Shown here one piece after another: positions 22,330 to 35,206 of a DNA stretch of 64,000 nt. The translations under genes were made by a program, and so were the position numbers. The notes under the pieces are model-generated. The model did not search any database. It was not told the DNA's origin and saw only the letters and a list, made by a program, of their open reading frames with translations. Origin of the DNA: Zoroaster sp. YZ-2022. Lineage: Eukaryota; Echinodermata; Asteroidea; Forcipulatida; Zoroasteridae. The stretch's first letter is position 1. The number at the start of each line of letters is the position of its first letter. The stretch covers positions 82,764,472 through 82,828,471 of the forward strand of contig CM055816.1 of the NCBI GenBank assembly GCA_029582265.1, in the 5' to 3' direction.

Positions 22330-23600
22330 GTTTTGTTTGTTTGTTCACACTGGTCCGTTGGAGATGACCGTATCTTGACAGCAGACCCGACGTCAGTCTG
22401 CCCGTCAGCTGGGTACGATCCCAGGTTTGGAATACGGGCCTGAACACGCTGGTACTGTGTTTATGTTGGTACCGGGCGCAACTTGATTCTCTGAACCAGC
22501 TTCATCTGCAGAGACACCTGTGGGCGGGATTCGTGGTGAAGAAGCTCGATGATTCTCCGGCACAAGTGCAGGCCACGGCGCCCTGGGCCTTCCAGTTGAC
22601 TTCTCCTGTGCCACCCTTCGACATCGTTATTAGTTCCGACACCCGCATGAAAGCCGACCAGGTGTCTGGACTCACCCCTTTGGTGCTGGTGATCCCGGGG
22701 GCAACCTCACCGGGGTACAAAGCGCGGCCAGCACAGGATGGTTGCCATGTCCTTCAAATCCTTATTGAATGCCGGTTGTAAAAAAGTGTTCAAATGGGAG
22801 AACGGCAGGGCCATGAGCTTTTTCACGAAACAATGAATGCAGTGTATCGGCTTGTGAAGGGCACCGCCCAAAACCAATGCTCTGACAATGACGCCAAACT
22901 GCTTGAGTCCAGTGGAAGAGGCATCCCTTGACTTGCACATTAGTGAACACCTTGCGGATGGCAGACCGTCAATCCTGACTCAAAGTCCACAACCATCTTC
23001 CTGGACATTGCCACCGGGAAAGGGAAGTTTGCGCTTGATTTCCCCAGCACCTTCTGCATAGTCCTTTCTGTCCTATGGCGGACATCAGGCAGGAAGGCTA
23101 GGGGAACCCGCTTCTGCCTCTCCGTCTTCTCCCTTCACGAAGGCATGGATGTTGAATAGTTGGTAGAACGGTTTCTTGACGATCTTGAAGGTGCCGTCCG
23201 ATATACCAGGTCTTCACCTCTGTTCAAGACGCCTAATTGTTCCTCGGTGAAGAACACAGGGATGTGACGCCTTCCAACACACGAATGTCTCTCGTTGAAG
23301 AAAAACCTTCAGGAATGGCGCGTCCTCAACACCGCAATTGTGAAGGCAAGGCTGCTGGTTCCGTGGTCGCCCACCCTTGACGTGCCCTCTGTTTGCCGCC
23401 CGTGTAAGCATTGGATGGTTTGGGCAGGTTCCGGGCCGTAGCATTAACCTCAGTCAATACGCCGCTTCCACGATTGCACCAGCAGACCCGGTATATATCT
23501 TGCTTGCCATTGTCTTTACCGCAGCGGGAGACTTGAACTGCTACCCAGCTCCTGGGTTGGCTGGATGGATGTGCAGCATTATTAACAAAAATTAAATTAT
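22330..23600 (-). pseudogene. MULE-type transposase, frameshifted
   Basis: Minus-strand reading across several frames gives the MULE transposase landmarks in order: DGTFKIVKKPFYQLF (near 23195; first catalytic Asp), VVDFES (near 22985; second Asp), GCLFHWTQAVW (near 22925; the C-x2-H motif) and RTNNDVEGWH (near 22620; catalytic Glu), followed by a C-terminal region (VSLQMKLVQRIKL, RVQARIPNLG). MULE transposases cut and move Mutator-like DNA transposons. The segment is markedly more GC-rich than its surroundings, suggesting a young insertion or different origin. At least four frameshifts disable it. No flanking TIRs were identified; the downstream side meets a satellite at 23597. Confidence 0.82.
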
Positions 23601-25290
23601 GACGGACTGCTGGACGTCACCCAAACCCCGTACCAGAACTCAAAACCCGTGGACACTTTCTAACAGTTTCACGCAAAACCCGGCACTTTCTAATATTTTA
23701 ATTCATTCAAAACCCAAACCAGACGTGTAACAGTTTCAAAAAACCCGGTGACAAATAATCAGTACGTGCAGTATTATTAATGTAAAGTAAATTAATTGAT
23801 GACGGACTGCTGACACGTCACCCAAACCCCGGGTACCAGAACCCAAAACCCGACACTTTCTAACAGTTTCACGCAAAAACCCGCACCTTTCTAATATTTT
23901 ATTCATTCAAAACCGGTGACAACAATCAGTAAAAAGATATTAATTGTAAACATTAATTGATGACGACCGTTGGACACGTCACCCAAAACCCTGCACCAGA
24001 ACTCAAAACCCGACACTTTCTAACAGTTTCACGCAAAACCCTCGTATTTTAATATTTTATCTATTCGTAAACCCAAACCAGTCGTAACAGTTTTAAAAAC
24101 CGGTGACAAATAATCAGTACTGCAGTATTATTAACAAAGACATTAATGATGACGACTGCTGGACACGTCACCCAAACCCCGCACCAGGAAAACTCAAAAG
24201 CAAAACCCGACACTTTCTAACAGTTTCTACGAAAAAACTCGGACTTCTAATATTTTATTCATTCAAAAACTGGGGTGACAACAATCAGTACTGCAGTATT
24301 ATTAACAAAGCATTAATTGATGACGGACTGCTGGCACGTCACCCAAAAACCCTGCACCAGAACTCAAAAACCCGAGACACTTTCTAACAGTTTCAATGCA
24401 AAACCTGCACACCTTTCTTAATATTTATTTTAATCTTCGTAAACTCAAAACTTACGTAACAGTTTCAAAAAAACCGGTATATTAAATAATCAGTACTGCA
24501 GTATTATTTAATAAAGTATTACATTGATGACGCGACTGTTGGACACGTCACCCAAACCCCGTACCAGAAACCCAAAAACCCGACACTTTCTAACAGTTTC
24601 ACGCAAAACCCGGCACTTTCTAATATTTTATTCATTCAAAAACCGTGACAAATAATCAGTAGTGTATTATTAAAAAAGCATTACTGATGACGGATTAAGC
24701 GGACACGTCACCCAAAACCCCGTACCAGAACTCAAAACCTGACACTTTCTAACAGTTTCACGCAAAACCCGCACTTTCTAATATTTTATTCATTCGTAAA
24801 CCCAAACCACGTAACAGTTTTAAAACTGGTGACAAATAATCAGTACTGCAGTACATATTAACAAAGGCTAATTGATGACGGACCGTTTGGGGAACCGTCA
24901 CCAAACCCCGTGTACCAGAACCCCAAAAAACTGACACTTTCTAACAGTTTAACTAAAAACCCGGCACTTTCTAATATTTATTCTATTCAAAAACTGGTGA
25001 CAAATAATCAGTACTGCAGTATTATTAATAAAGCATTTAATTGATGACGACTGTTGGACACGTCAGCCCAAAACCCCGTACCAGAGAACTCAAAAACTGA
25101 CATTCTAACAGTTTCACGCAAAAACCTTTCGGCACTTTCTAATATTTTATTCATTCGTAAACCCAAACCATACGTAAGAAAGTTTAAAAAAACCAGACAA
25201 ACAATCAGTACTGCAGTATATTTACAAAAGCATTAATTGATTATTTCGACTGGTTGGATTAATGTCACCCAAACCCTGTAGGATCAAACA
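23597..25290. repeat. Satellite with alternating long and short units
   Basis: The motif ttgatgacg(ga)ctg, followed by cacgtcacccaaa, recurs near 23597, 23797, 23959, 24148, 24320, 24527, 24688, 24873, 25044 and 25236. Spacings alternate strictly, roughly 200, 162, 189, 172, 207, 161, 185, 171 and 192 bp. Long units contain an extra segment (cgtaaacccaaacc…cgtaacagttt) that short units lack. The true repeat is therefore a ~360-bp dimer. Each unit also holds cactttctaacagtttcacg. Non-coding. Confidence 0.92.
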
Positions 25291-26000
25291 TAGACAGTCT
25301 ATAAGATCGGGCGTCCTGTGTGTGATTGGGTGTCTGGTGGAAGGGAAATGGCAGGTACTGGGGAAAAGAAACGACGGATATTCTAAATGTTTGTGACAAA
25401 AAGCTTGAAAAAGCATTTGCGAGGTCCTGATCGTGGGTTGTGTGGATGGAAGCACTGGAGTTTCGGGTTTATTAAGCAAAATTTTAAACAATGTTAAAGA
25501 GTTTTTTCTGATCGCCAGAGCTCTCTTCCACATATTATAGTGAGTTATTTTTTGTCCTGTTGAATCATGTTCACAATATCACGTTGGTTTGGTATTCTTT
25601 GCCGATGTAACGGAAAGTTTCCCATTGTCACGCCATTTTCGCCCGTTGACGGCGGACTTTTCCGCAGCACGAATATCATCATTGGAAAACCAGGGGATTC
25701 AGATTGTAGTTTAACAGGGGCTCTAGTTTTGGTGACATGATTCGTCCAAGATGTGTTACCGGACAGTAAATTCAAATTTGAGATCTGCAATATTGCCAGA
25801 CATAAATCTTTAATATTTACATTTTCCAGTGGCGAAGTATTTATGTGTGAAATGGTAATGGGAGTTTTTAAGGTTCGTATATACTCATGATTGCATAATG
25901 ATCAGATAATCGAGATGAGAGGTGAAGTATTTTCACGCGTTATCATGAGGTCAAGAGACAGCACCATGTCGATAAGTGGGTGCTGTGATGTGCAACGACT
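25230..26000 (-). pseudogene. LINE fragment: endonuclease end to RT linker
   Basis: Minus-strand reading gives the end of an apurinic-type endonuclease (LIDMVLSLDLMITREN, then SPLISIIRSLCNH in place of the usual SDHY), the linker WFSNDDIRAAEKSAV, and the pre-RT segment LFKILLNKPETPVLP with QAFCHKHLEYPS. This is the LINE part lying upstream of the RT domain, on the same strand as the RT half at 19760-21045. The two may be one element split by 4.2 kb of MULE and satellite sequence. Confidence 0.7.
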
Positions 26001-26581
26001 ATCGAATTCTGTCGATGACGATGCACAACAATTTCTGCTGTTGAAAAAACACACAGCAAAAACAAATCCCGGCATTTTCTCCCATTGCTAACATGTTTTT
26101 GAGACACAAAAATACCAAGATGTAGTGTTTTTCCAACATCTTATCTAATAATCTGGCCCACAATAAGATTTTATTTTCAGCAAACTTCAAGGGATTCCCA
26201 CCCTGTTTACATTGGTTTGGGTCAAGGCATAATCTATGAGGGTGTGTTTTTTTATTCCAATATGATTACAGGTGTGATTCTATACGGAACAAGATAATTA
26301 TATAAAATTGAAAAATATGGATCCATTTTTCCATTAAAAATTACTTTCCCCCCAACAAAAAAGCTGCAGCCCCACCCCATACCCAAAATTTTGTAAAAGT
26401 GGCGCTGCCTATCTTTTACGTATTTGATTTGAATAATTATTTTATACATAAATAATACAAGTGGAGTTAGTTAGAACAGTCTCAAGCAAAAACCCAGACT
26501 AAGCAACATTGATATTTGGCATGACGTCACTCGTGCAGAAACGACTCAGGGAATTGAGGCAGACTGATTAATGGGCAAAAT

Positions 26582-26755
26582 ATCTCCACGATCAACAGAG
26601 TATAGAATTGAGTGCCAGTTTCCCAGATTAATGATGGAAATACTCACCGTTGCTACTGCAAAATGACTTGGTAATTTTACTGTTTCTTTACCCCTTTAAC
26701 TAGCCCTAGGACACCGATTCCATGCCCTGTTGAAAGCTACCCTGATCGTGACGAC
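26582..26755. mobile_element. TIR element family M, copy 3
   Basis: The left end atctccacgatcaacag is an imperfect inverted match to the right end tgatcgtgacga. The inner right arm ggacaccgattccatgccct matches the inner arms of the copies at 16128 and 17618. About 174 bp, non-coding. Confidence 0.7.
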
Positions 26756-26883
26756 AGTTTAGCCGATGAAGTATAATAACTTTGCTGGTGAAAAAGTCAA
26801 TTTTCTCTCCACCTACAACATAGCCTATTTGGAAGAAGAAGAATAAACAAAGAGGTTCCTTATCATGGCACCCGCTGAAAAAT

Positions 26884-27055
26884 AAGGGCGCAACCATTGG
26901 GGTCGGGGGTCACGAATCTCTTACTATGTGGACCCCCAAACTTCTGGAAACATTTCGGTATTTTATGTATACATGATCCTTAGTACGTCATTCATGACAT
27001 CACAATGGCCGGGTCGCTTGGGACCCCCAACTTTCAATAATGCGGTTGCGCCCTT
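26884..27055. repeat. Short inverted-repeat element
   Basis: aagggcgcaacc at the left is exactly complementary to ggttgcgccctt at the right, each followed inward by a gggggtc/gacccccaa stretch. 172 bp; MITE-like. Confidence 0.55.
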
Positions 27056-29699
27056 GATGAGGCGTGTTTGTTTATTCAAATCTGGGTGTACGGTCATGTC
27101 ACTACGGGGTTAGTTACGTCTCAGCGAAGTGATTGTAATCTGATTCTACGCACAAGAAAAAAAAAATGGTACAAGATACCAACATATATACCAAACAAAA
27201 ACAAAGACGATGAAAGAAAACAAATAAGGATCAGACGAGGATCGTTCGTCTTCACTCTTGAATTGTTGGCACTTCAACCTAAACATCTATTCCATTAACA
27301 AAAACATTCAAAATTCAATTTAAATATCTATCAATGATGTAAAATTATGTTTACAACAACATACCAAATAAAAGTTAACAATGTATGCCTTCAACTTATA
27401 AGACTGGCAAATGTAAAGTAAAGATGTATCAAATATGAAAGACTTTTAATTTAATTCCCACCACCTTATATAATACAGGCCAATACAGCAGGATAGTATG
27501 TACGCATTGGAGTTACGTAAAGTTTGAAGACAAACCAGGGGGAAATTTTCCTCCGCGTGAAAAAAATAGGAAGTGATCTCAACATTGCCTTTATCACTGG
27601 AATAAAATTATGTTGATGATCAGAAGGACCACTGACCACAGTGTAGATGGGTTTAAATACCCGATCCCACGGGATTAACGCATAATTATGGTCTTGTTGG
27701 ATGAAACATAGAAAAAGTTACGTCACAATAATTCATTAAGTGAAGCGGATATTATATTAAATAAAAGGGTTTAAGATTCTGGTTTTCGATTGTTACGACA
27801 GACACTTGGCCCTATTTTGCAAAAACGATAAGTCAATTTTTTAGATTTTTGAGATAAACCATTCCCATCATAAAGTGAGGGCGCTATTACGATTCTGAAA
27901 CTCGGAACATTAGGAAATTAATTGTTTGGGAAGATACAATTTCTGTATGTTAACAAAAATACAAAGTTTCAGACTGTAATTTTACAAAAAACGGCATATG
28001 TCACACTTACATTTATTGGGAAAGTTGAAATACAAGCGTTGTATCCCTGACATACACCACTGTAGCATATTAATCAAACTTTTTCTTAAAGTGATTAGAT
28101 ACGGAACAAACAGATACATTCACGATACCATATCTTAAAATAAATGGTGAGTTAGACCAAACTTTAAACCCATGTTTATCGAATGGCATTTTTTACCAAA
28201 AAAAGACCGTACTACTTTTTTAATAATACTTATGGTGTAAGTTGGGTAAAATTTGAGATATCGAGTGAATTGTATTCATAATAAGGCAATGTTCATCGTC
28301 TCGAAACCCTCTCAATTATAAAAGTCCCGCACACATACAGAGAGAAGAAATCATACAAAAGGTGAACGTCATCCATCCCATAATTTGAAAACATCTGGAT
28401 TCTATAATAAATTATGAAATAATTAAGAAATAATTTCACAATATTTCCGAATATTTCTTTAATGTTGCGGCAATATTTTTGAATTTGTTTCTCGAAAATC
28501 CACAATCTTGGGAGAAAGTGTATTTGAACATTTTAAAACATGGTAGTCCTTTAAACGTAAACATAAAAGTGCACAAATAACCAAGTATTGACAGTTAGAG
28601 GATTTCCGGGCGTGGAAAACATCCCGTCCAATAAACAAGCCAAAAGTAAAGCAAATTAATTGACATAAAAACTTACACTTTCTTAAATTAAAATCTATAA
28701 GTTGGTCACTTAAGCAGCATCCGAACACTCCTAATACAAAAACCAGGGGCCGTTATGTATTAAAAACCCTCCTAGAGGGGAGTGATGTACTCCAGTTCTC
28801 GAAAAGTTTTTTTTGCACTGCCCCTTTAATACTCGACCAAAAACTAGACATCATTTTTCGATCTTTGTCACCTTGACCCACCTATGTAGGAGCATGCCAG
28901 CCGAAGGTGTATCGGGTTATATGTGAAATCTCGCAAACAATGTGATTCGTTTGCACAGGTTCTGTGTGTGTGTTTTGCTATGTACATATTCTTAGCGTGG
29001 GTGTATTGAACACACATACGTTGCTATCATCACAATACACTGTTGATGACGATGTGCCACTGGTTGGTTGTAGAACAGCTGTTATGTATCTAGTTGTGTG
29101 ATTTTATTGATGTCAATGGGAAATGCAGAAATACAATTTTTAATATAGCATTGCAACCTGGTGGAGCGTAAGCCTCTACTGTTTTTGCCAGTGCAGGTAA
29201 ATTAGTGCCACGAAAAGAGGAGGGTTACTGTTAGATAAAGTCGTCGAGGGTTAAAAAAATATTAGGGCTCGTTATATACTTGTAAATAGGAAACAAACAT
29301 AAAAACATCATGGGCAAACCCTGTATTATTTTTTAGTTATTCTAGACACCGTTACCATTGTGTGGTGGTTGCGGTCACATCCACCACTACGCGAGTCAGT
29401 GTGGTAATTAATTTGCTTAGCTTCCAGACAGATCTATGTTGCTTTGTATCATTGTGCACCGAATTCGACTAACCTCAACTGTCCAAGAAACATATTTCCT
29501 ATCGTAAATATGGAGCCCAGACCTATGACAGTTTTTCTAATGATGGTTTAGCCAGTCAGAATTGATTACCAACTCCGTCCAATGACCTTCCAAACACTCA
29601 TATAGATCAGTAAGGTCACTCCATATTGAAGTCTATTCTGAAAAGTATGTTCCACTGAAAAACTCGTTGTATTACCATTAGACCAGCTAATCCATGGTA
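27056..29699. other. No gene recognised
   Basis: About 2.6 kb of AT-rich sequence. Open frames such as 28293-28505 and 28459-28728 have no motif or splice support. No tandem repeats were noted. Confidence 0.35.
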
Positions 29700-31870
29700 T
29701 TCCCTGGAGATTGCTGATGCCAAGAGACTCTGCAAGAAATTGGAGAGACGCTGGAGGAAAACCAGATCAGGAATCTGATAGAAATCAGCTTTAAAAGCGC
29801 AAACAGACTTGTGTTGTTAATATGATCAACAGTGCCAAATCATCAGTACTAAAGAAAAACTAGCTAGGCTGTGGGAATCCAGCGAGAGTTTCACAAAATT
29901 GTTGAATTTCTACTCCACAACAAAGGAAAAAACTAAAACTTCCAGTCACACGACAATAAGTTTCAGGAATTAAGGACAACATTTAAGTGATTATTTCATA
30001 AACAAAGATTCAGGAACATTATCTGTAATGCACCTTAACCTTGATCTAGATTGTATGCAGCCGTATACCACTGAAGCATTCTCACTCTAATATTACACCA
30101 TTGGAAGAATTCACAACCAGCTCTGATGAGGAAATCAGAAAATCATCAAATCATCACCATCAAAGACGTGTGATTTGGATCCTATTCCTACCTGGCCCCT
30201 AAAGAACAATCTGGAATATTTTGACCCAGTTATCTCTCAAAAATTGCTCAACATGTACTTCTTCAATCTTCTAAATTTGGCCACAGCAATTTAGAAATGC
30301 CCAAGGTGACTCCTCCGCTGAAGAAACTCCACCTGATCCTGAAAACCTCAAGAACTTTCGTCCTGTATCCAACCTTCATTTATATCCAAAGTGAATAGAG
30401 AAGGTTTGTTTATTCACGAATTACTGATCATTTGATTGAACACAATCTACATGAACCATTGCAATCTGCGTATAGGAAAACATCATGGAACAGAGACTGC
30501 TTCCTTCTAAGAGTAAAGAACGATATTTTCGGCAGCGTTGACAATAAGCGTGGCGTGTTCCTTTTTGTTCCTCCTAGATCTCTCTGCAGCATTCGATACT
30601 ATAGGGACTATGATATTTTTATTCCACCGCCTTCAGTTCATCGGTGTTACTGGTCCAGCCTTGCAATGGATCAGTGGATCATATATATGTAATCGAACTC
30701 TAGTCTGTGAAACACTGGACGGAATTTTATCATCTCCCATCTCACTTTCTTCTAAGGCGCCCCTCAAGGATCAGTATTAGGTCCCTTATTTTTCGCTAAC
30801 AAACCCGAGCCTATTGCCGCTATTGCACGAAGACATCAACTTCGAAGTTCATTGCTACGCAGACGACACACATGATATATGGATCATTTCATCTGGGAAA
30901 CCAAGACGATGAACATTCCGTGAGACGGCGTATTGAACAAAATGTGTTTGTGATCTAAAAGCAATGGATGACCAGGAACAAATTAAGATTTAACGACGAC
31001 AAATCTGAACTTAATTATCACTTCCCAAACGTAGCTAGGATAAAATCAGATGCAACCAGATGCAAACAATTAGACTTCAAATATTGAACCTTCTACGACT
31101 GCACGTAATCTTTGGCATCATGTTTGACAGAACGATGTCAATGGAATCACACGTCAAGAAAGTTTGCTTTCAAACGTCATACTACCACATTAGAAACATC
31201 AACAGTATCCGCCAGAATTCCGACTCGATGAGTCAGCCGCCATCCTATCCATGCTCTCTGTGACATCTAGGTTGATAATGGCAACTCACTTTTGGTTTGG
31301 AATCAATTAACACTCTCATGTGCAAACTTCCAACGTGTACATAAAACACTCTGTGGCTCGTGTCTTCATCCCGAACACGGAAATTTGATCACATTACTCC
31401 AGTCCTGAGAAATCTTCACTGGCTTCCCAGTCAAACAGAGGGTTGCCTCTCAAATAATGCTAATTTTTCACATGGCTGAAAGCCCTCAATGACAGTGCAC
31501 CAACATATCTGCAGGATCTCCCACCCAGTATTCCCTCATCGCCACCCCTAAGGTCATCTGACAAACATCTTCAGGATACCAAGAACCAGAATATTGTATG
31601 GAGACCAAGTTTCTCGTAGTCTCGGCCCCCACTCTATGGGAACTTCTTTTGCCTCAGGAAATTCAGGAAATGTCAATCTCATTACAAACCTTCAATGCCT
31701 TCTTAAAACATCTCATGTTAACCCAACTTATAATTAGAATGCTGGTTTTGTTTCAAGTGACTTGTAAATTAATTATTATTGTACATAGTAACTTTTCTTC
31801 AAGCGCCTCGAATATGTCTACATAGTATAGATGGCTTAAGCTTACAAATGCTTGTATTATTATTATTTAT
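29700..31870 (+). pseudogene. CR1/L2-type LINE ORF2, decayed
   Basis: Plus-strand reading with many frame slips gives, in order: a pre-RT linker (DAKRLCKKLERRWRKTRSG), the FRPVSNLH-type start of RT, LQSAYRK, LLDLSAAFDTI (near 30580), ALQWISG, the catalytic box CYADDTH intact at 30856-30867, WMTRNKLRFN, then SRLIMAT-like and ITPVLRNLHWLPV segments, and VSAPTLWELLLP near the end. The 3' end has gcctcgaatatg, then an ATT run at about 31855. LINE ORF2 encodes endonuclease and reverse transcriptase; the endonuclease is missing or unrecognisable. It cannot be functional. Confidence 0.88.
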
Positions 31871-32390
31871 TATAGGTTAAGGATATTTTTTGGTGAATCC
31901 TCAAATAAGACTCACTGCATATTTTTGATAACGAATTTAAGATATAATTCATTATATTTTTTATTTCCAGTTGTAAATCCATTTGATTTGATCTAATCTT
32001 ACTAAATGACAAGTCCAATACACATTATAGTGAATGGTAGTAATTTTGGAAAGTGAACAAATGTAATTTGGGGGTAGTATGCGAACCCCCACCCACCTAC
32101 CCAATATGGTTATGCCACCAGTATATGGGCGATCCGCTACCCATTCTAACTTCCTGTCTGAATTTAAGACCAGTTGGGTAGTGGTCTTTTTCAAAATATT
32201 GGCTTTGGACATCAGAATATCATCTGTAGAGAAGTCCAAATAAAAGGTGTTTGAACTATATCTAGTATAAGCTCGTAAGACTAAATGATCTGTCGAAGAA
32301 GAAGAAAAAATAAATAGGTAATCTGGAAATAAGCTTTGGAACAGTGGCTGTTGGACTGGTGTGTAATAACCTACATGCACAGTGTTTTTC
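31871..32390. other. No gene recognised
   Basis: A long open frame on the minus strand (31961 to the gap) gives low-complexity, unfamiliar protein and runs into unknown bases; not accepted as a gene. Confidence 0.35.
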
Positions 32391-32890
32391 NNNNNNNNNN
32401 NNNNNNNNNNNNNNNNNNNNNNNNNNNNNNNNNNNNNNNNNNNNNNNNNNNNNNNNNNNNNNNNNNNNNNNNNNNNNNNNNNNNNNNNNNNNNNNNNNNN
32501 NNNNNNNNNNNNNNNNNNNNNNNNNNNNNNNNNNNNNNNNNNNNNNNNNNNNNNNNNNNNNNNNNNNNNNNNNNNNNNNNNNNNNNNNNNNNNNNNNNNN
32601 NNNNNNNNNNNNNNNNNNNNNNNNNNNNNNNNNNNNNNNNNNNNNNNNNNNNNNNNNNNNNNNNNNNNNNNNNNNNNNNNNNNNNNNNNNNNNNNNNNNN
32701 NNNNNNNNNNNNNNNNNNNNNNNNNNNNNNNNNNNNNNNNNNNNNNNNNNNNNNNNNNNNNNNNNNNNNNNNNNNNNNNNNNNNNNNNNNNNNNNNNNNN
32801 NNNNNNNNNNNNNNNNNNNNNNNNNNNNNNNNNNNNNNNNNNNNNNNNNNNNNNNNNNNNNNNNNNNNNNNNNNNNNNNNNNNNNNNNNN
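32391..32890. other. Assembly gap of 500 N
   Basis: Exactly 500 unknown bases, a length often used as a placeholder for unknown size. Features either side may not be contiguous as shown. Confidence 0.99.
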
Positions 32891-33528
32891 CACTTTGTGT
32901 AAAATGTTTTCATTGTATAACAAATTTCAAAGCTTGAAGAACAATAAAACAAGAAATATTCAAGTATGTCAGATGATGGATGCCAGAAGTAAGAGTCTTC
33001 ATCAGGGTTTATGCTGTAGGATTGTGAAGAGGACCCACAGGCTTGGAAATATGTAACCTTTACTTCGTCATTATCAATGTCCAATACCTAGAAGTAAACA
33101 ACAGGAAAAAAGGGATAGGAACATTAATTTAGTAGTAATTTAGTAGCCTAATCTAAAATTCAACAAAATGTACACACACACAAAAAAAACATTAAATAAA
33201 AATAAATAATTTTGGTGAAATTTAAGTTTTATTATTATTTTTCTAATTAAAATTGTTTCCAAAAATTTCCAAGAATAATGGATTTTATGCCAAAAGTGTC
33301 TGCTTGGGTAAGGTTACCTAATTACTAAGTTTTGTTTTTTATGTTTCGTAGGAATTCGGTATACAAATATACTATTGACTGTTTTAATACAGTTACTCAA
33401 ATTTAAGAAATACTTTTTTAGTCCAGTCCTTTCAAATTGTCACATTTATTCACTAAATTTAAGGGGTTCATTCTGAGAAGATAACTAAAAACGAAAATAT
33501 CTAAACACATTAGCATTTTTATTTTATT
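32891..33528. other. No gene recognised
   Basis: AT-rich sequence with no supported exon. The adjacent repeat element starts at 33529. Confidence 0.35.
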
Positions 33529-35206
33529 AGGTGTTCGGGTATGTGCCCGAAACACCTATTGTTTTTGTACGTTTTTTTTTACTTCTTTTTCTTCTCCCCG
33601 ACGTCTGTCCGCAAAAAAACACATACTTGCAAACTTCACATGAACTTGAAACTTGGCATGTACTTAGAACTTAACAAGTAGTGAAACACGAGTTGTTACG
33701 TTCATGATTAGGTCATCAGATATCGAATTTCGATAACTCAAAGGACAATAGATAAAACGTTTCACTTACGTTGCATGAATCAAGTAGCTATACGCGGCGT
33801 TCAGTGTCCACGATCGTGCGTTAGAAATTCTAACTATAGAGGGCGCTATACAACTTTAGTGGTCTTTACACAAATAGATTGTCTACAAAAAAACACATAC
33901 TTGCAAACTTCACATGAACTTGAAACTTGGCATGTACTTAGAACTTAACAAGTAGATGAAACACGAGTTATGAGTGACCCCAATTTGACCTTACTTCCTG
34001 TCCAAACCGGAAGTCAAAATTTAACATTAAAAAAAACTAGTTTAATATTTAAAAAAATCATATCTCAACAACCACAAGAGGTAAATTCAAAATTTTTGCA
34101 CCATTGTATAGATTGTTAATTGTCAAAAATATTTACACAAAGGTGACCCCAATTTGACCTTACTTCCTGTCCAAACCGGAAGTCAAAATTTAATATTTAA
34201 AAAAAATCATATCTCAACAACCACAACAGGTAAATTCAGTTTTTGCGCCATTGTACAGATTGTTAATTGTCAAAAAATATTTACACAAAGGTGACCCCAA
34301 TTTGACATTACTTCCTGTCCAAACCGGAAGTCAAAGTTTAATATTGAAAAAAAATCATATCTCAACAACCACAAGAGGTAAATTGAAATTTTTTGCACCA
34401 TTGTATAGATTGTTAATTGTCAAAAAATATTTACACAAAGGTGACCCCAATTTGACCTTACTTCCTGTCCAAACTGGAAGTCAAAGTTTTTTTTTTTAAA
34501 TCATATCTCAACAACAAGAAGTAAATTCACAATTTTTGTACCATTGTACAGATCGTTAATTGTCGAAAAATATTTACACAAAGGTGGCCCTAATTTGACC
34601 TTACTTCCTTTCCAAACCGGAAGTTAAAGTTTAATATTTAAAAAAATGTTATCTCAACAACCACAACAGGTAAATTTACATTTTTGCACCATTGTATAGA
34701 TTGTTAATTGTCGAAAAATATTTACAAAAACATGACCCCAATTTGACCTTACTTCCTGTCCAAACCGGAAGAAAAAATTTAACATTTAAAAAAATCATAT
34801 CTCAACAACCACAAGAAGTAAATTTAAAAAAATTGTACCATTGTACAGATCGTTAATTGTCAAAAAATATTTATACCCCAATTTGACCTTACTTCCTGTC
34901 CAAACCGGAAGTGAAAGTTTAATATTTAAAAAAATCATATCTCAACAACCACAGGAGGTAAATTGACATTTGTGTACCATTGTACAGATTGTTAATTGTC
35001 AAAAGAATTTACACAAAGGTGACCCCAATTTGACCTTACTTCCTGTCCAAACCGGAAGTCAAAGTTTAATATTAAAATAATTTCTAAATTCAGTATTGTA
35101 TTGTATTCAAATAAACTTCTCGCGAGAACTTCAACAGACGTTAACATTTGACTTCTCCAACACTTCGAATTAATGACGTAACCATTTTAACTTCAACCGA
35201 ACACCT
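33529..35206 (+). mobile_element. Hairpin-ended element with internal tandem array, copy 1
   Basis: Begins with a hairpin (aggtgttcgggt, loop, then gcccgaaacacct at 33529-33557), then T-rich DNA and blocks shared with 2690-2963. It ends at ccgaacacct (to 35206), an inverted match to the first ten bases. An 80-bp block (acacatacttgcaaacttca…) occurs twice, at ~33619 and ~33893. The middle is a ~147-bp tandem array. No coding capacity was seen. Its class is unknown. Confidence 0.65.
33970..35080. repeat. ~147-bp tandem array, block 1 (eight units)
   Basis: Each unit carries gtgaccccaatttgacctta, then cttcctgtccaaaccggaag, an A-rich run, atctcaacaaccacaa and gattgttaattgtcaaaaa. Units start near 33971, 34142, 34290, 34440, 34584, 34733, 34876 and 35016. 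Open frames within it are by-products of the repetition. Confidence 0.92.

Noticed and set aside
32050..32380. Coding exon on the minus strand before the gap
   Set aside because: Protein is unfamiliar, no splice sites were found, and the frame continues only through N.
31961..33084. Long open frames spanning 32391-32890 on both strands
   Set aside because: Most of their length is unknown bases; a run of N has no stops.
34251..34499. Plus-strand frame encoding YRLLIVKKYLHKGDPN repeats
   Set aside because: It is a reading of the 147-bp array that breaks wherever unit length changes.
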